The notes under the pieces: model-generated
What the model saw: the letters and a program-made list of their open reading frames with translations, nothing else
What the model was told of the DNA's origin: nothing
The model's database searches: none
Translations under genes and position numbers: made by a program
Shown here: positions 1 to 8,489 of the stretch, in pieces
Layout of the letters: each line of letters opens with the position of its first letter
How positions within the stretch are numbered: the stretch's first letter is position 1
Assembly: GCF_003434305.1 (NCBI RefSeq)
Contig: NZ_QKKX01000054.1
Coordinates: 1 to 64,000, forward strand
Source: Micromonospora sp. MW-13
GTDB taxonomy: Bacteria > Actinomycetota > Actinomycetes > Mycobacteriales > Micromonosporaceae
DNA length: 64,000 nt
Direction of reading: 5' to 3'

Positions 1-108
1 TTCGTGGCAGAACCGGTACTGACAGCTACCTGCCGATCACGCCCGTAACCGCACGTTACGAGCGTTGAGCAGGCATGACGGTGATGGTTTGTACCTCTGC
101 GACTACTA

Positions 109-1302
109 TCAGTTGATACCCATTGCGAGCGCCAGCTCTCGGGCGTCCTCACCGGTCGTACCGCGCCGGCCCGCCAGTTCCAGCGTGGCTGCTCGCGCGA
201 AGGGGTTGTACTGGACGGTGTCCACGCTCTCGCGGAGGCCTCGCCCGAGCAGGTGCACGGCGGCGATCTCCTCGCGACGCGCCAGATGTGCCCGGGCCGC
301 ATCGATCAGAGCCGCAGCGCGACGGGTCCGGGATGGCAGCGCCGGGTAGTCGATTGTGGCCGCACGGCGGATGGCCTCGCCCGGCCGGCACAGGTCCGAC
401 TCCATCGTTGCTGCGGAAACCGCGCATACGGTCTCTCCGAACATCAACCAGGGATGTACGTAGCCACTGCCGAGTCGCCTGGTGGCCCCCTCGGCGAGGT
501 CCCAAGCCCGCCACGCCTGTCCAGCCCGGCCGGCTTTGCTGTGCCCGAGTGCCACTCCCAGGTGCAGTTGCCCCCAGCGGGCAAGCGGGTCAACGCCAGC
601 GTCGGAGTCGAGGACGGCCAGCGCCTCCATCAGTACCTGCTCCGCCTCCTCGATCATGTTCGACGAGCGGTATACGTGTGCGTAGTACCAAGCGGCAGCG
701 GCGATGGCGCCCGGGTCGTCAGCTTCCTGCGCGGCGGCCATGGCACGGTCGGCTGCCAGCCACACCAACTCGGGGTGCGGCTGGTGGGCAAGGTACAACT
801 GGGCAAGGTGGTAGGCGCGGGCCAACTCGACCAGGGCGTGTCGCCGCTCGACACCCTCCAGTCGCCAGGCGCTACGGCGCGCATCGTTGAGCAGGCCGGG
901 TAGCACCCCGGCAATGGCGGTCCGCTCCGTGGAGGATCCATGCCAGATGCGCCACGCCTGGTCAACCAGGCTGGTCAACGTCTCTACCGGGGTCGGAACG
1001 CCGGCCGGGACGGCGGAGCGCTGCATGACAACAGCGATCCGACTGATGTCAGGGTGCCCGGCCTTCGTGACCGAAGCGACCGGAAGAGACTGTTCGCCGG
1101 TCAGATCGGCCAGGTCGGAGATACCGAGCACTTCGGCGAGACGAAGCAGCATCGGCAGCCGAGGGACGAGCAGACGGCCCGCTTCCAGTGCCTTCACCCA
1201 CTCGCCGCTGCGCCCGACGAGTCCGCCGAGGACTGCTCTCGTCTTGCCGGCTCGCTCGCGGTGGGCACGTAGACGTGCGCCAAACGTCTCGGCATCGCTC
1301 AT
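109..1302 (-). CDS. XRE-type helix-turn-helix transcriptional regulator
   Basis: The protein is about 397 residues. Residues 7-63 form a Cro/C1-type HTH (FGARLRAHRERAGKTRAVL, then an acidic recognition-helix region and a Leu-rich helix). The rest is an alpha-helical, TPR-like region rich in Ala and Leu (AAAAWYYAHVYRSSNM, LGVALGHSKAGRAGQAW), as in the large actinobacterial XRE regulators that carry a sensory helical domain. An upstream extension is open to 1380, but ATG at 1302 follows a good GGGGAG ribosome site and begins right before the HTH, so I chose it. The gene stands alone on the minus strand. Its targets are unknown; many actinobacterial relatives have a small DUF397 partner, which I did not find here. 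The HTH call is firm; the role is not. Confidence 0.8.
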   Translation of the reverse strand: MSDAETFGARLRAHRERAGKTRAVLGGLVGRSGEWVKALEAGRLLVPRLPMLLRLAEVLGISDLADLTGEQSLPVASVTKAGHPDISRIAVVMQRSAVPAGVPTPVETLTSLVDQAWRIWHGSSTERTAIAGVLPGLLNDARRSAWRLEGVERRHALVELARAYHLAQLYLAHQPHPELVWLAADRAMAAAQEADDPGAIAAAAWYYAHVYRSSNMIEEAEQVLMEALAVLDSDAGVDPLARWGQLHLGVALGHSKAGRAGQAWRAWDLAEGATRRLGSGYVHPWLMFGETVCAVSAATMESDLCRPGEAIRRAATIDYPALPSRTRRAAALIDAARAHLARREEIAAVHLLGRGLRESVDTVQYNPFARAATLELAGRRGTTGEDARELALAMGIN

Positions 1303-1630
1303 GGCGTCGCTCCCCAGGTGGCGGGCTCGGTGGCGGCACCGCCGGCTGTACCGGGTGGGCCACCACTTCGGACGGTACACCGACCGGGTACGTCGCGGTT
1401 ACGTAGAGCGTTCGCAAAAGACCTTCTGGTACGGCTGCTGTCGGCGTCGCCACCGATCGCACGGTCAACCGGCTCACATCACGCGGCAGGGTGAGTGGCG
1501 CATCCCACTCGGCCCGGCAGTCTCCGCAGCCGTCATCGTGATCGAAACCTGGACGGCGGTTCCCGGGATGTGCCGCACGCCCCGGCCGTCAGTGGCCGGG
1601 GCGTGCGGATAGCTAGCGTCGGAAGGGCGG
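1303..1630. other. intergenic region without a supported gene
   Basis: This 328-bp stretch separates the HTH regulator from the next minus-strand gene. It contains the terminator hairpin at 1573-1608 and otherwise no reading frame with a convincing start, ribosome site or protein-like composition. Confidence 0.6.
1573..1608 (-). terminator. perfect 15-bp hairpin downstream of the 1631-2587 gene
   Basis: The arms CCGCACGCCCCGGCC and its exact complement enclose the loop GTCAGT. It lies 22 bp beyond the stop codon at 1631. There is no T-tract, which is usual in high-GC actinobacteria. Confidence 0.7.
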
Positions 1631-2587
1631 TCAGCGGCCGAGCACCCGGTCCAGGAAGTCGCGGTACCGGCGTACCGCGATCCGAAGCTGCTCGGTGTCG
1701 TCGCCGGTCTGCTGCCAGTCGCCAAGCTTGTTCTTCTGCTCGGCGAGCGCGGCGGCGAGCGCCTTGATGGCCTCCTCCACCAGCGACTGGGCCTGCCCGG
1801 CGGCGGCCTTCGGGTCGTCGACGAAGCGGAGCTGGACGTCGCGCCAGCGGTCCCGGAAGGCCTGGGCGGCGTCCGGCTCGAAGAGGTCGGTGGCGTCCCC
1901 GTGCACCGCGCCGCCCGTCGGCCGGGCCGTGGCCGCGCCGAGGGCGGTGTCCGGGGCGGCGGCGTCCGGGTCGGTCATGCCCGGCTCAGGCCGGCCGTAC
2001 CCGGCAGCGCCGGCGACTACCGCGTCCTCGCGGCTGCGGGCCGCCTCGGCCGCCGCCCAGCGGTCCCGGTCGTGCAGCCGGTCCCCGGCGGTCGGGTCGG
2101 CCCGCTCGGCGTCGAACGCGTCGGTGCGCCCCGGCGCGCCGTCGCCCGGTTGGGCGGTGTCCTCGCCACGTGGGTCCCGTTTGTCGGCCGGCCGGCCGCT
2201 GGCCATGGCCGAGGCCGCCACCGCGTCGCCCACCGTGGTCGCCCCGAACGCGCTCGGTAGGGGCGCCGGCTCGTGGAACTCGGGCGCCCCGTCGGAGTCG
2301 GCGTCCCGCACGTCGTACGGGCGGGTGTCGTCCAGGTCGTCGGCGTCGCGGCGGCGCTCGCCCCGCCGGGCCGTCCCGTGCCCGCCGTCCCGTTCCCCGG
2401 CCACCGCCGGGTCGTCGAAGGTGCCCCGGTCGTCCAGCACGTCCTCGGGCAGGTCGACCCGGCCGTCGGCGTCGCGGTCCCGGTGGTGGCCGGCCTCGGT
2501 GGGCCGGTCGCCCGGGGGCGGGACCGGCACCGGCGCGGACCGGACGGCCTCCGGGTGGTCGCTGCTGGCCTGCTGCTCCTGGCGCAT
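1631..2587 (-). CDS. conserved hypothetical protein, charged N-terminus and helical C-terminal domain
   Basis: This is a 318-residue protein with no signal peptide. Residues 1 to about 215 are low-complexity and rich in Asp, Arg, Ala and Pro, probably disordered. The last 100 residues form a conserved-looking helical domain (FRDRWRDVQLRFVDDP, then LVEEAIKALAAALAEQ and YRDFLDRVLGR). The same WxxxQxRFVDxP signature occurs in the upstream neighbour at 2599-3282, so the two are related paralogous domains, 11 bp apart and surely one operon. ATG at 2587 has GAGGAG at ideal spacing; the TTG at 2602 is less likely. I do not recognise a function; the family is common in actinobacteria. Confidence 0.7.
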   Translation of the reverse strand: MRQEQQASSDHPEAVRSAPVPVPPPGDRPTEAGHHRDRDADGRVDLPEDVLDDRGTFDDPAVAGERDGGHGTARRGERRRDADDLDDTRPYDVRDADSDGAPEFHEPAPLPSAFGATTVGDAVAASAMASGRPADKRDPRGEDTAQPGDGAPGRTDAFDAERADPTAGDRLHDRDRWAAAEAARSREDAVVAGAAGYGRPEPGMTDPDAAAPDTALGAATARPTGGAVHGDATDLFEPDAAQAFRDRWRDVQLRFVDDPKAAAGQAQSLVEEAIKALAAALAEQKNKLGDWQQTGDDTEQLRIAVRRYRDFLDRVLGR

Positions 2588-2598
2588 CGTGGCTCTCC

Positions 2599-3282
2599 TC
2601 AACGGCTCGTGACGTCGTGCGGACGGTCGGCGGGCCCGGCGTCCGGCTGATGGTCGGGCCCGGCGTCCGGCCGATGGTCGGGCCCGGCGTCCGGCCGGTG
2701 CTCGGGCGTGGCGTCCGGTCGGCGCTGCTCCGGTGCCCGGACGCCCACCGGGTCCTCGCCGAGCAGGTCGGCGAAGAGTGCCCGGTAGTGGACGACGGCC
2801 TGCCGCAGCTCCTCGGTGCCCGCCTCGCCGCGCTCGTTGCGCAGCCGGATCTCGTGCGCGTCCCGGTAGTGCGACAGCGTCCGGGCGTGCTCGACCGACA
2901 GGTGGGCCACCTGGTCGGAGAACTCCCCGGACGGGTATCCACGCTCGGCGACGAGCCGGCCGACCAGCTCGTCCGCGTCACTCACCGTCTCGGTGGGGGA
3001 GTCGACGAAGCGGATCTGGAGCTCCTCCCACGCGGCGGCGTAGCGGGCCCGGGACTCGGGGGTGAGCGGGGTGAGGGTCAGCTCGGCGTGCCGGCGCTCC
3101 CGGTCCCGCAGCTCCCGCTCGGCGGCCGAGCGGCTGTCCCGCTCCGTGACCATCCGGTCGTACTCGGGGCCGAACCGGGACCGCAGCGCGCGGCGGCGGG
3201 CGGCCTGCCGGCCGACCACGACCAGCGCCGCGACGACCACCAGCACGACGAGAACTGTGACGACTACCTGCGTGGGCGACAT
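2599..3282 (-). CDS. membrane-anchored conserved hypothetical protein
   Basis: This 227-residue protein has one N-terminal transmembrane helix (TQVVVTVLVVLVVVAALVVV, residues 4-23) followed by basic residues, so the bulk should be cytoplasmic. A helical domain follows (YAAAWEELQIRFVDSP, LSVEHARTLSHYRDAHEIR, LRQAVVHYRALFADLL), sharing the RFVDxP signature with the downstream gene. The C-terminus is four tandem 8-residue units of the type RPDAGPDH. The start at ATG 3282 is preceded by GGAGGAG. The frame stays open far upstream, antisense to the catalase gene, but that part is not coding. It is the first gene of a two-gene operon. Function unknown. Confidence 0.75.
   Translation of the reverse strand: MSPTQVVVTVLVVLVVVAALVVVGRQAARRRALRSRFGPEYDRMVTERDSRSAAERELRDRERRHAELTLTPLTPESRARYAAAWEELQIRFVDSPTETVSDADELVGRLVAERGYPSGEFSDQVAHLSVEHARTLSHYRDAHEIRLRNERGEAGTEELRQAVVHYRALFADLLGEDPVGVRAPEQRRPDATPEHRPDAGPDHRPDAGPDHQPDAGPADRPHDVTSR
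2626..2721. repeat. 24-bp tandem repeat, four copies, in frame
   Basis: Four 24-bp units (2626, 2650, 2674, 2698) encode (R/Q)PDA(G/T)P(D/E)(H/D) at the C-terminus of the membrane-anchored hypothetical protein. The middle two are nearly identical and the outer two are diverged. Copy-number change would keep the frame. Confidence 0.85.
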
Positions 3283-3467
3283 GGCTCCTCCTTCGTACCC
3301 CCGGTATTCCCTCAGGCCACTGATCGCCAATCCCGATCCGAGGGAATTTCCTGGGTGGTCCCGGGTACGGGCTGCGGCACGGGCGGTTCCGGCCCCGCTC
3401 CGCCCCGGCGTCCGGTTCCCGGCGGCCCGCAATGACCCGGCGCACAGAACCGACCCCGACCCAAAAC

Positions 3468-3496
3468 TTGACTCGTTCCAGAAAACGGGCCAGGGT
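3468..3496 (+). promoter_or_regulatory. probable catalase promoter
   Basis: TTGACT (3468-3473) and CAGGGT (3491-3496) are separated by exactly 17 bp, close to the principal sigma factor consensus of actinomycetes. The spacer holds CGTT-CCAGAA-AACG, an imperfect palindrome where a redox repressor of the FurA/CatR type could bind. The implied leader is about 120 nt and contains a GGGCTGCG/CGCAGCCC hairpin at 3542-3562. The remaining 3283-3467 part of this divergent intergenic region shows no gene. Confidence 0.5.
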
Positions 3497-3621
3497 GGGT
3501 GATGCCGGTCGAGTCCGACGTCGAACGCCTCCGGGGCGGCCGGGCTGCGGGTCACGCAGCCCCGCCTCGCGGTGACTCGCGGCGACGCGCTGCCGGCAGC
3601 GACAGATTCCGGAGGAGAGCG

Positions 3622-5112
3622 ATGAGCGACCCGCAGGCGAGCAAGCCGACCCTCACCACCCGTCAGGGTCACCCCGTGCACAACAACCAGCAGCAGCGGA
3701 CGGTCGGCTCGCGCGGCCCGGCGACGCTGGAGAACTACCACTTCCTGGAGAAGATCAGCCACTTCGACCGGGAGCGCATCCCGGAGCGGGTGGTGCACGC
3801 CCGCGGCTTCGTCGCGCACGGCGAGTTCGAGGCGTACGGGACGATCGGCGACGAGCCGGCGTCGACCTACACGCGGGCCAAGCTGTTCCAGACCAGGGGA
3901 AAGAAGACCCCGGTCTCCATCCGCTTCTCCACCGTCATCGGCGGTCGGGACTCCTCGGAGGCGGCGCGCGACCCGCGCGGCTTCGCGGTGAAGTTCCGCA
4001 CCGAGGACGGCAACTGGGACCTGGTCGGCAACAACCTGCCGGTCTTCTTCATCCGGGACGCGATCAAGTTCCCGGACGTGATCCACTCGCTGAAGCCGGA
4101 CCCGGTGACGTTCCGCCAGGAGCCGAACCGGATCTTCGACTTCATGTCGAACACGCCCGAGTCGATGCACATGCTGACCTGGCTGTTCAGCCCCCGGGGC
4201 ATCCCGGCCAACTACCGCACCCAGGACGGCTTCGGGGTGAACACCTACCGGATGGTCAACGCCGCCGGTGCGGGCGTGCTGGTCAAGTACCACTGGAAGT
4301 CGCGGCAGGGCGTCGAGTCGCTGACCGAGGAGCAGGCAGCGGCGATCCAGGCCACCGAGCTGGGCCACGCCTCGAAGGACCTCTACGAGGCGATCGAGCG
4401 CGGCGAGTACCCGCAGTGGGAGCTCAACGTCCAGATCATGAGCGACGACGAGCACCCGGAGCTGGACTTCGACCCGCTCGACGACACCAAGACCTGGCCG
4501 GAGGACGCCTTCCCGCTGCGCCCGGTCGGGGTGATGACGCTCAACCGCAACGTCACCAACTTCCACAACGAGAACGAGCAGATCGCCTTCGGCACCGGCG
4601 TGCTGGTCGACGGCCTGGACTTCTCCGACGACAAGATGCTGATCGGCCGGACATTCTCCTACTCGGACACCCAGCGCTACCGGGTCGGCCCGAACTATCT
4701 CCAGCTCCCGGTCAACGCGCCGCGCAAGGACGTCCAGGTCAGCACCAACCAGGACGGTGGCCAGATGTCGTACGGGGTGGACAACCGGGGCGGCAGCCCG
4801 CACATCAACTTCGAGCCGTCCTCCGTTGCCGGCCTCCGGGAGGCCGACGAGTCGTACCGGGAGTACCGCCCGTTCGTCTCCGGCCAGCTCATGCGGGCCC
4901 CGATCGAGCGGCAGAACAACTACGCCCAGGCCGGCGAGCGGTTCCGTACCATGCCCAGGTGGGAGCGCGACGACCTGGTGCAGAACATGATCACGCTGCT
5001 GGGCCAGTGCGAGAAGCACATCCAGGAGAAGATGGTGTGGCACTTCGACCAGTGCGACGAGGAGTACGGCCGCCGGGTCGCCGAGGGTCTCGGCATCTCC
5101 GGCGAAGCCTGA
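3622..5112 (+). CDS. katA: monofunctional heme catalase
   Basis: This 496-residue protein is of the small-subunit catalase class and dismutates hydrogen peroxide to water and oxygen in the cytoplasm. The distal catalytic His is H59 in RVVHARG. The active-site Asn lies in LVGNNLPVFFIRD (N137/N138). The proximal heme ligand is Y347 in RTFSYSDTQRYRVGPN, a textbook signature. Length is typical and no C-terminal flavodoxin-like domain is present, so it is not a large-subunit HPII type. The frame opens earlier (3499), but ATG at 3622 has GGAGGA six bases upstream and gives the family's usual N-terminus. The gene is monocistronic, ending in a strong hairpin at 5133-5176. No adjacent catR/furA gene is visible. 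Confidence 0.97.
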   Translation: MSDPQASKPTLTTRQGHPVHNNQQQRTVGSRGPATLENYHFLEKISHFDRERIPERVVHARGFVAHGEFEAYGTIGDEPASTYTRAKLFQTRGKKTPVSIRFSTVIGGRDSSEAARDPRGFAVKFRTEDGNWDLVGNNLPVFFIRDAIKFPDVIHSLKPDPVTFRQEPNRIFDFMSNTPESMHMLTWLFSPRGIPANYRTQDGFGVNTYRMVNAAGAGVLVKYHWKSRQGVESLTEEQAAAIQATELGHASKDLYEAIERGEYPQWELNVQIMSDDEHPELDFDPLDDTKTWPEDAFPLRPVGVMTLNRNVTNFHNENEQIAFGTGVLVDGLDFSDDKMLIGRTFSYSDTQRYRVGPNYLQLPVNAPRKDVQVSTNQDGGQMSYGVDNRGGSPHINFEPSSVAGLREADESYREYRPFVSGQLMRAPIERQNNYAQAGERFRTMPRWERDDLVQNMITLLGQCEKHIQEKMVWHFDQCDEEYGRRVAEGLGISGEA

Positions 5113-5132
5113 TCCAACCCGCCTGACCGGCA

Positions 5133-5176
5133 CGCGCGAGCGCCCCGCCCCCGAAACCGGGCGGGGCGCTCGCGCG
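5133..5176 (+). terminator. perfect 18-bp terminator hairpin after catalase
   Basis: The arms begin CGCGCGAGCGCC and pair perfectly over 18 bp around an 8-nt loop containing GAAA. It lies 20 bp after the catalase stop. It is very stable and has no T-tract. Confidence 0.85.
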
Positions 5177-5351
5177 TCGTCCACAGCGGAGCGTGCCGGG
5201 GTGAGCGCGCGGGGCGTCAGGCCCGGTATCGCAACGGCCGGCGATTACGTATCCTGCCCAAGGCGCCCGTGCCGGTGCCCCGGTGCCACGGCGGGCGAAG
5301 CCCGCGCCGGCGCCGGCGCCACCCGCTGCCACACCTTCCGGGCGAGGTCTG

Positions 5352-7691
5352 ATGAACACCCGCGACTGGCCGATCCGCTCGAAGTTGACTGCGCTGGTCA
5401 TCGCGCCGGTGAGCGCGCTGCTGGCGCTCTGGATCTTCGCGACCACCCTCACCTTCGGCCCGGCCCTGGACCTGCTCTCCGCCCGCACCCTCCTGTACGA
5501 CCTCGGCCGGCCGGGCGAGACGGTCGTCGCCGAGCTGCAACGGGAGCGCCGGCTCAGCGTGGTGCAGCTCGCCGGCGACGGCGCGCTGCCGGCGCTGGCC
5601 GAACAGCGGCGGCGCACCGACGTCGCGGTCGCCGAGCTGCGCACCCGGGTCTCCGGCGAACGGCTGCGCGACGCTGCCGACGACCTGCTCGACGCCCGCG
5701 TCGACCGGCTGCTCGGCGCGCTGGACGCGCTGCCCGCCGGCCGGGGCTTCATCGACCGCCGCGAGGTCGACCGGACCGGCGCGATCGGGCTCTACAGCGG
5801 CATGGTGGGCGCGGCGTTCCAGGCGTTCTCGGCGATGGCCACGCTGCCCGCCGACGACCTCAACCGGCAGGTCCTGGCGCTGACCGCGCTCGGCCGCTCC
5901 CGGGAGCTGCTCGGGCAGGCCGACGCGCTGCTCGCCGGGGTGCTGGTCACCGGGCGCTTCGCCGAGGGCGAGCACGCCCAACTCGTGCAGACCATCGGCA
6001 ACCAGCGGTTCCTGGTCGAGTCGGCGGTGGCCGACCTGCCGGCCGACGACCGGGCCGCGTACCAGCGGCTGGCCGAGAGCGACGACTTCGCCCGGCTGCG
6101 GGCCCTCCAGGACACCCTGGTCCGGGCCGATCCCGTCCGGGCGCCCGCCGTGGACGTCCGGGCCTGGCAGGCCAGCCAGGACGCCGTCCAGCGGCGCCTG
6201 CGCGACTTCGAGCTGACCCAGGCCGACGGGCTGGCCGAGCGGACGGTCCCGGTGGCGGTCGGCATCCTCGTCCGCCTCGGGGCCGCCGGTGTGCTCGGGC
6301 TCGCCGCCGTGGTGGTGTCGGTGGTGGTGTCCCTGCGGGTGGGCCGGTCGCTGGCGCAGCGGCTCTCCGGGGTGCGTACCGCCGCGCTGGAGATGGCCGA
6401 GCACCGGCTGCCGGACGTGGTGACCCGGCTGCGCCGCGGCGAGGACGTGGACGTGGCCCGGGAGGCGCCGTCGCTGGAGTACGGCCGCGACGAGATCGGC
6501 CAGGTCGGCCACGCCTTCAACGAGGTGGGCCGCACGGCCGTGCGCGCCGCCGTCGACGAGGTCAGCCTGCGCCGGGGGCTCAACGAGGTCTTCCTCAACA
6601 TCGCCCGGCGCAGCCAGGGCCTGGTGCACCGGCAGCTCGCCCTGCTGGACCGGATGGAGCGCCGCGTCGAGGACCCGGACGAGCTGGCCGAGCTGTTCCG
6701 GGTGGACCATCTGGCCACCCGGCTGCGCCGGCACGCCGAGGACCTGGTCATCCTGGCCGGCGCCGCCCCCGGCCGGGGCTGGCGCAACCCGGTTGCGATG
6801 GTCGACCTGGTCCGGGGCGCGATCTCCGAGGTCGAGTCGTACGACCGGGTCGACATCGCCGACATGCAGCCCGCCGCCACGGTGGGCCGGGCGGTCGGCG
6901 ACATCATCCACCTGCTCGCCGAACTCATGGAGAACGCCACCGCGTTCTCCCCGCCGGGCACCCGCGTCGCGGTACGCGGGCAGAGCCTGCCCAACGGGTA
7001 CGCGCTGGAGATCACCGACCAGGGGCTGGGCATGTCCGCCCCGGCGATGGAGGAGGCCAACGAGCGGCTGTCGACGCCGCCGGAGTTCGACCCGGCCGAC
7101 AGCGCCCGGCTCGGGCTGTTCGTGGTGGCCCGGCTCGCCGCCCGGCACGGGGTCCGGGTGCAGCTTCGCCGGGCCGCCCAGGGCGGGGTCACCGCCGTGG
7201 TGCTGATCCCGCCGGACCTGGTGACCACCGAGCCGCCGCCCGGGCCGTCCGCCACCATGCGGGACGGCTCGGCCGACGACCAGCGGATGGCCAAGGTGAC
7301 CCGGCTCAGCACCCTGCCCCGGACGCGCTCGCCCCGGATCACCCGGGAGCGGGTGGACGCCCCGACCGCCGTGGTGCCGCTGGTCCCCAGCCGCGCCGTG
7401 CCGGCCGACCCGTCCGGCGAGGGCGACGGCCTGCCCCGGCGGGTGCGCCGGCGTGGTCCCGCCGCCCGCCCCCGGCCGACCGCCCAGGACGCCCCGGCCC
7501 CGCGCGCCCCGGAGGAGGCCCGCCGGCTGATGTCCGCCCTCCAGTCCGGCACCGCCCGGGGCCGCCGCGACGCCGCCGCCGGCGGCGCTCCCGTACCGCC
7601 CCCCACCACCACCGCCGCCGGTAGGCCACCGGATCCGGACGCCCCGGCGGCGCTTCCACAACCCCCGACCGCAACTGAGAGGGACGTCTAG
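5352..7691 (+). CDS. cvnA: conservon sensor histidine kinase-like ATPase (CvnA)
   Basis: This 779-residue membrane protein has a first transmembrane helix at about 13-33, an extracytoplasmic nitrate/nitrite-sensing-like helical domain (ETVVAELQRERRLSVVQLAG is typical), a second helix at about 300-325, a HAMP-like segment and a GHKL ATPase domain. The N-box is ELMENATAFS (about 523) and the G-box ITDQGLGMS. A canonical phospho-acceptor H-box is not obvious, as in other conservon kinases. A long Pro/Arg-rich tail follows residue 640. ATG at 5352 has a GAGG site; the upstream in-frame start at 5283 looks non-coding. Its TAG overlaps the GTG of cvnB, so the operon is translationally coupled. In Streptomyces such complexes act as membrane-associated G-protein-like signalling systems. 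Confidence 0.93.
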   Translation: MNTRDWPIRSKLTALVIAPVSALLALWIFATTLTFGPALDLLSARTLLYDLGRPGETVVAELQRERRLSVVQLAGDGALPALAEQRRRTDVAVAELRTRVSGERLRDAADDLLDARVDRLLGALDALPAGRGFIDRREVDRTGAIGLYSGMVGAAFQAFSAMATLPADDLNRQVLALTALGRSRELLGQADALLAGVLVTGRFAEGEHAQLVQTIGNQRFLVESAVADLPADDRAAYQRLAESDDFARLRALQDTLVRADPVRAPAVDVRAWQASQDAVQRRLRDFELTQADGLAERTVPVAVGILVRLGAAGVLGLAAVVVSVVVSLRVGRSLAQRLSGVRTAALEMAEHRLPDVVTRLRRGEDVDVAREAPSLEYGRDEIGQVGHAFNEVGRTAVRAAVDEVSLRRGLNEVFLNIARRSQGLVHRQLALLDRMERRVEDPDELAELFRVDHLATRLRRHAEDLVILAGAAPGRGWRNPVAMVDLVRGAISEVESYDRVDIADMQPAATVGRAVGDIIHLLAELMENATAFSPPGTRVAVRGQSLPNGYALEITDQGLGMSAPAMEEANERLSTPPEFDPADSARLGLFVVARLAARHGVRVQLRRAAQGGVTAVVLIPPDLVTTEPPPGPSATMRDGSADDQRMAKVTRLSTLPRTRSPRITRERVDAPTAVVPLVPSRAVPADPSGEGDGLPRRVRRRGPAARPRPTAQDAPAPRAPEEARRLMSALQSGTARGRRDAAAGGAPVPPPTTTAAGRPPDPDAPAALPQPPTATERDV

Positions 7692-8113
7692 TGGTGCACA
7701 CGACGAAGTCGAACGTCGATCTCGACTGGTTGCTCGACGAGCTGGTGGAACGGGTACCGGCCGCCCGCCAGGCGGTGGTGCTGTCGGCGGACGGGCTGCT
7801 GCTCGGCGCCTCGGCCGACTCCGACCGCAGCGACGCCGAGCACCTCTGCGCCCTGGCCTCCGGCTTCTCCAGCCTCGCCAAGGGCGCCAGCCGGCACCTC
7901 GACGCCGGGGGAGTCCGGCAGACCGTGGTGGAGATGGAGTCGGCGTACCTCTTCGTCACCGCCGCCGGTCAGGGCGCGTGCCTGGCGGTGGTCGCCGAGG
8001 CCGACGCGGACATCGGCCTGGTGGCGTACGAGATGGCGATGCTGGTGACCCGGGTCGGCGAGAACCTGACCGCGCCGGCCCGGACCGGGTTGGGTACCGC
8101 CGATGCGGGCTGA
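7691..8113 (+). CDS. cvnB: roadblock/LC7 domain protein (CvnB)
   Basis: This 140-residue single-domain roadblock/LC7 protein has the signature LDWLLDELVERVPAARQAVV, then LSADGLLLGAS. Such proteins are partners and regulators of small GTPases; in conservons CvnB links the sensor to the GTPase CvnD. The GTG start at 7691 shares a base with the cvnA stop, and the gene overlaps cvnC by 11 bp. It has no membrane segment, so it is a cytoplasmic component of a membrane-associated complex. Confidence 0.93.
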   Translation: MVHTTKSNVDLDWLLDELVERVPAARQAVVLSADGLLLGASADSDRSDAEHLCALASGFSSLAKGASRHLDAGGVRQTVVEMESAYLFVTAAGQGACLAVVAEADADIGLVAYEMAMLVTRVGENLTAPARTGLGTADAG

Positions 8114-8489
8114 GTCCCCCGGGCCGCAGCACGAGTGGCTGGACGCCGACGCCGGGCCGGTGATCCGCCCGTACACCCTGACCGGGGGCCGGGTCCGGCC
8201 GACGGTCGGTCTCGACCTGGTCGCGTTCGTGCTCGCCGACCGGGCCGTCGACCCCGCCGCCCACCCGCGACTGCACCCGGAGCACCGGCGCCTGGTCGAG
8301 CTGGCCCGCCGCCCGGTGCCGGTCGCCGAGCTCGCCGCCGAGCTGGACCTCGCGGTCGGCGTGGTCCGGGTGCTGGTCGGCGACCTGCTCGCCCGCGGTC
8401 TGGTCTCCGTGCACGGGCCGGCCGGCACCGCGTTCCTACCCGACGACAACATCCTCAAGGCGGTGGTCAGTGGACTCCGTGCGCTATGA
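8103..8489 (+). CDS. cvnC: DUF742 conservon protein (CvnC)
   Basis: This 128-residue DUF742 protein has the typical opening VIRPYTLTGGRVRPTV and a winged-helix-like C-terminal half (LARRPVPVAELAAELDLAVG, LLARGLVSVHGP). The function of DUF742 is unknown; the domain is virtually always the third gene of a conservon. It overlaps cvnB (11 bp) and cvnD (20 bp), which implies coupled translation and fixed stoichiometry. Confidence 0.92.
   Translation: MRAESPGPQHEWLDADAGPVIRPYTLTGGRVRPTVGLDLVAFVLADRAVDPAAHPRLHPEHRRLVELARRPVPVAELAAELDLAVGVVRVLVGDLLARGLVSVHGPAGTAFLPDDNILKAVVSGLRAL

Noticed and set aside
2626..2721. CRISPR-like repeat array
   Set aside because: Units are contiguous without spacers and are coding repeats in frame.
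2170..3435. Long plus-strand open frame opposite two minus-strand genes
   Set aside because: Arg/Pro-rich mirror of real genes, as is normal in GC-rich DNA; no ribosome site or family pattern.
3499..3621. Extended N-terminus of the catalase
   Set aside because: The extension is not like any catalase N-terminus, and a strong ribosome site precedes the internal ATG at 3622.
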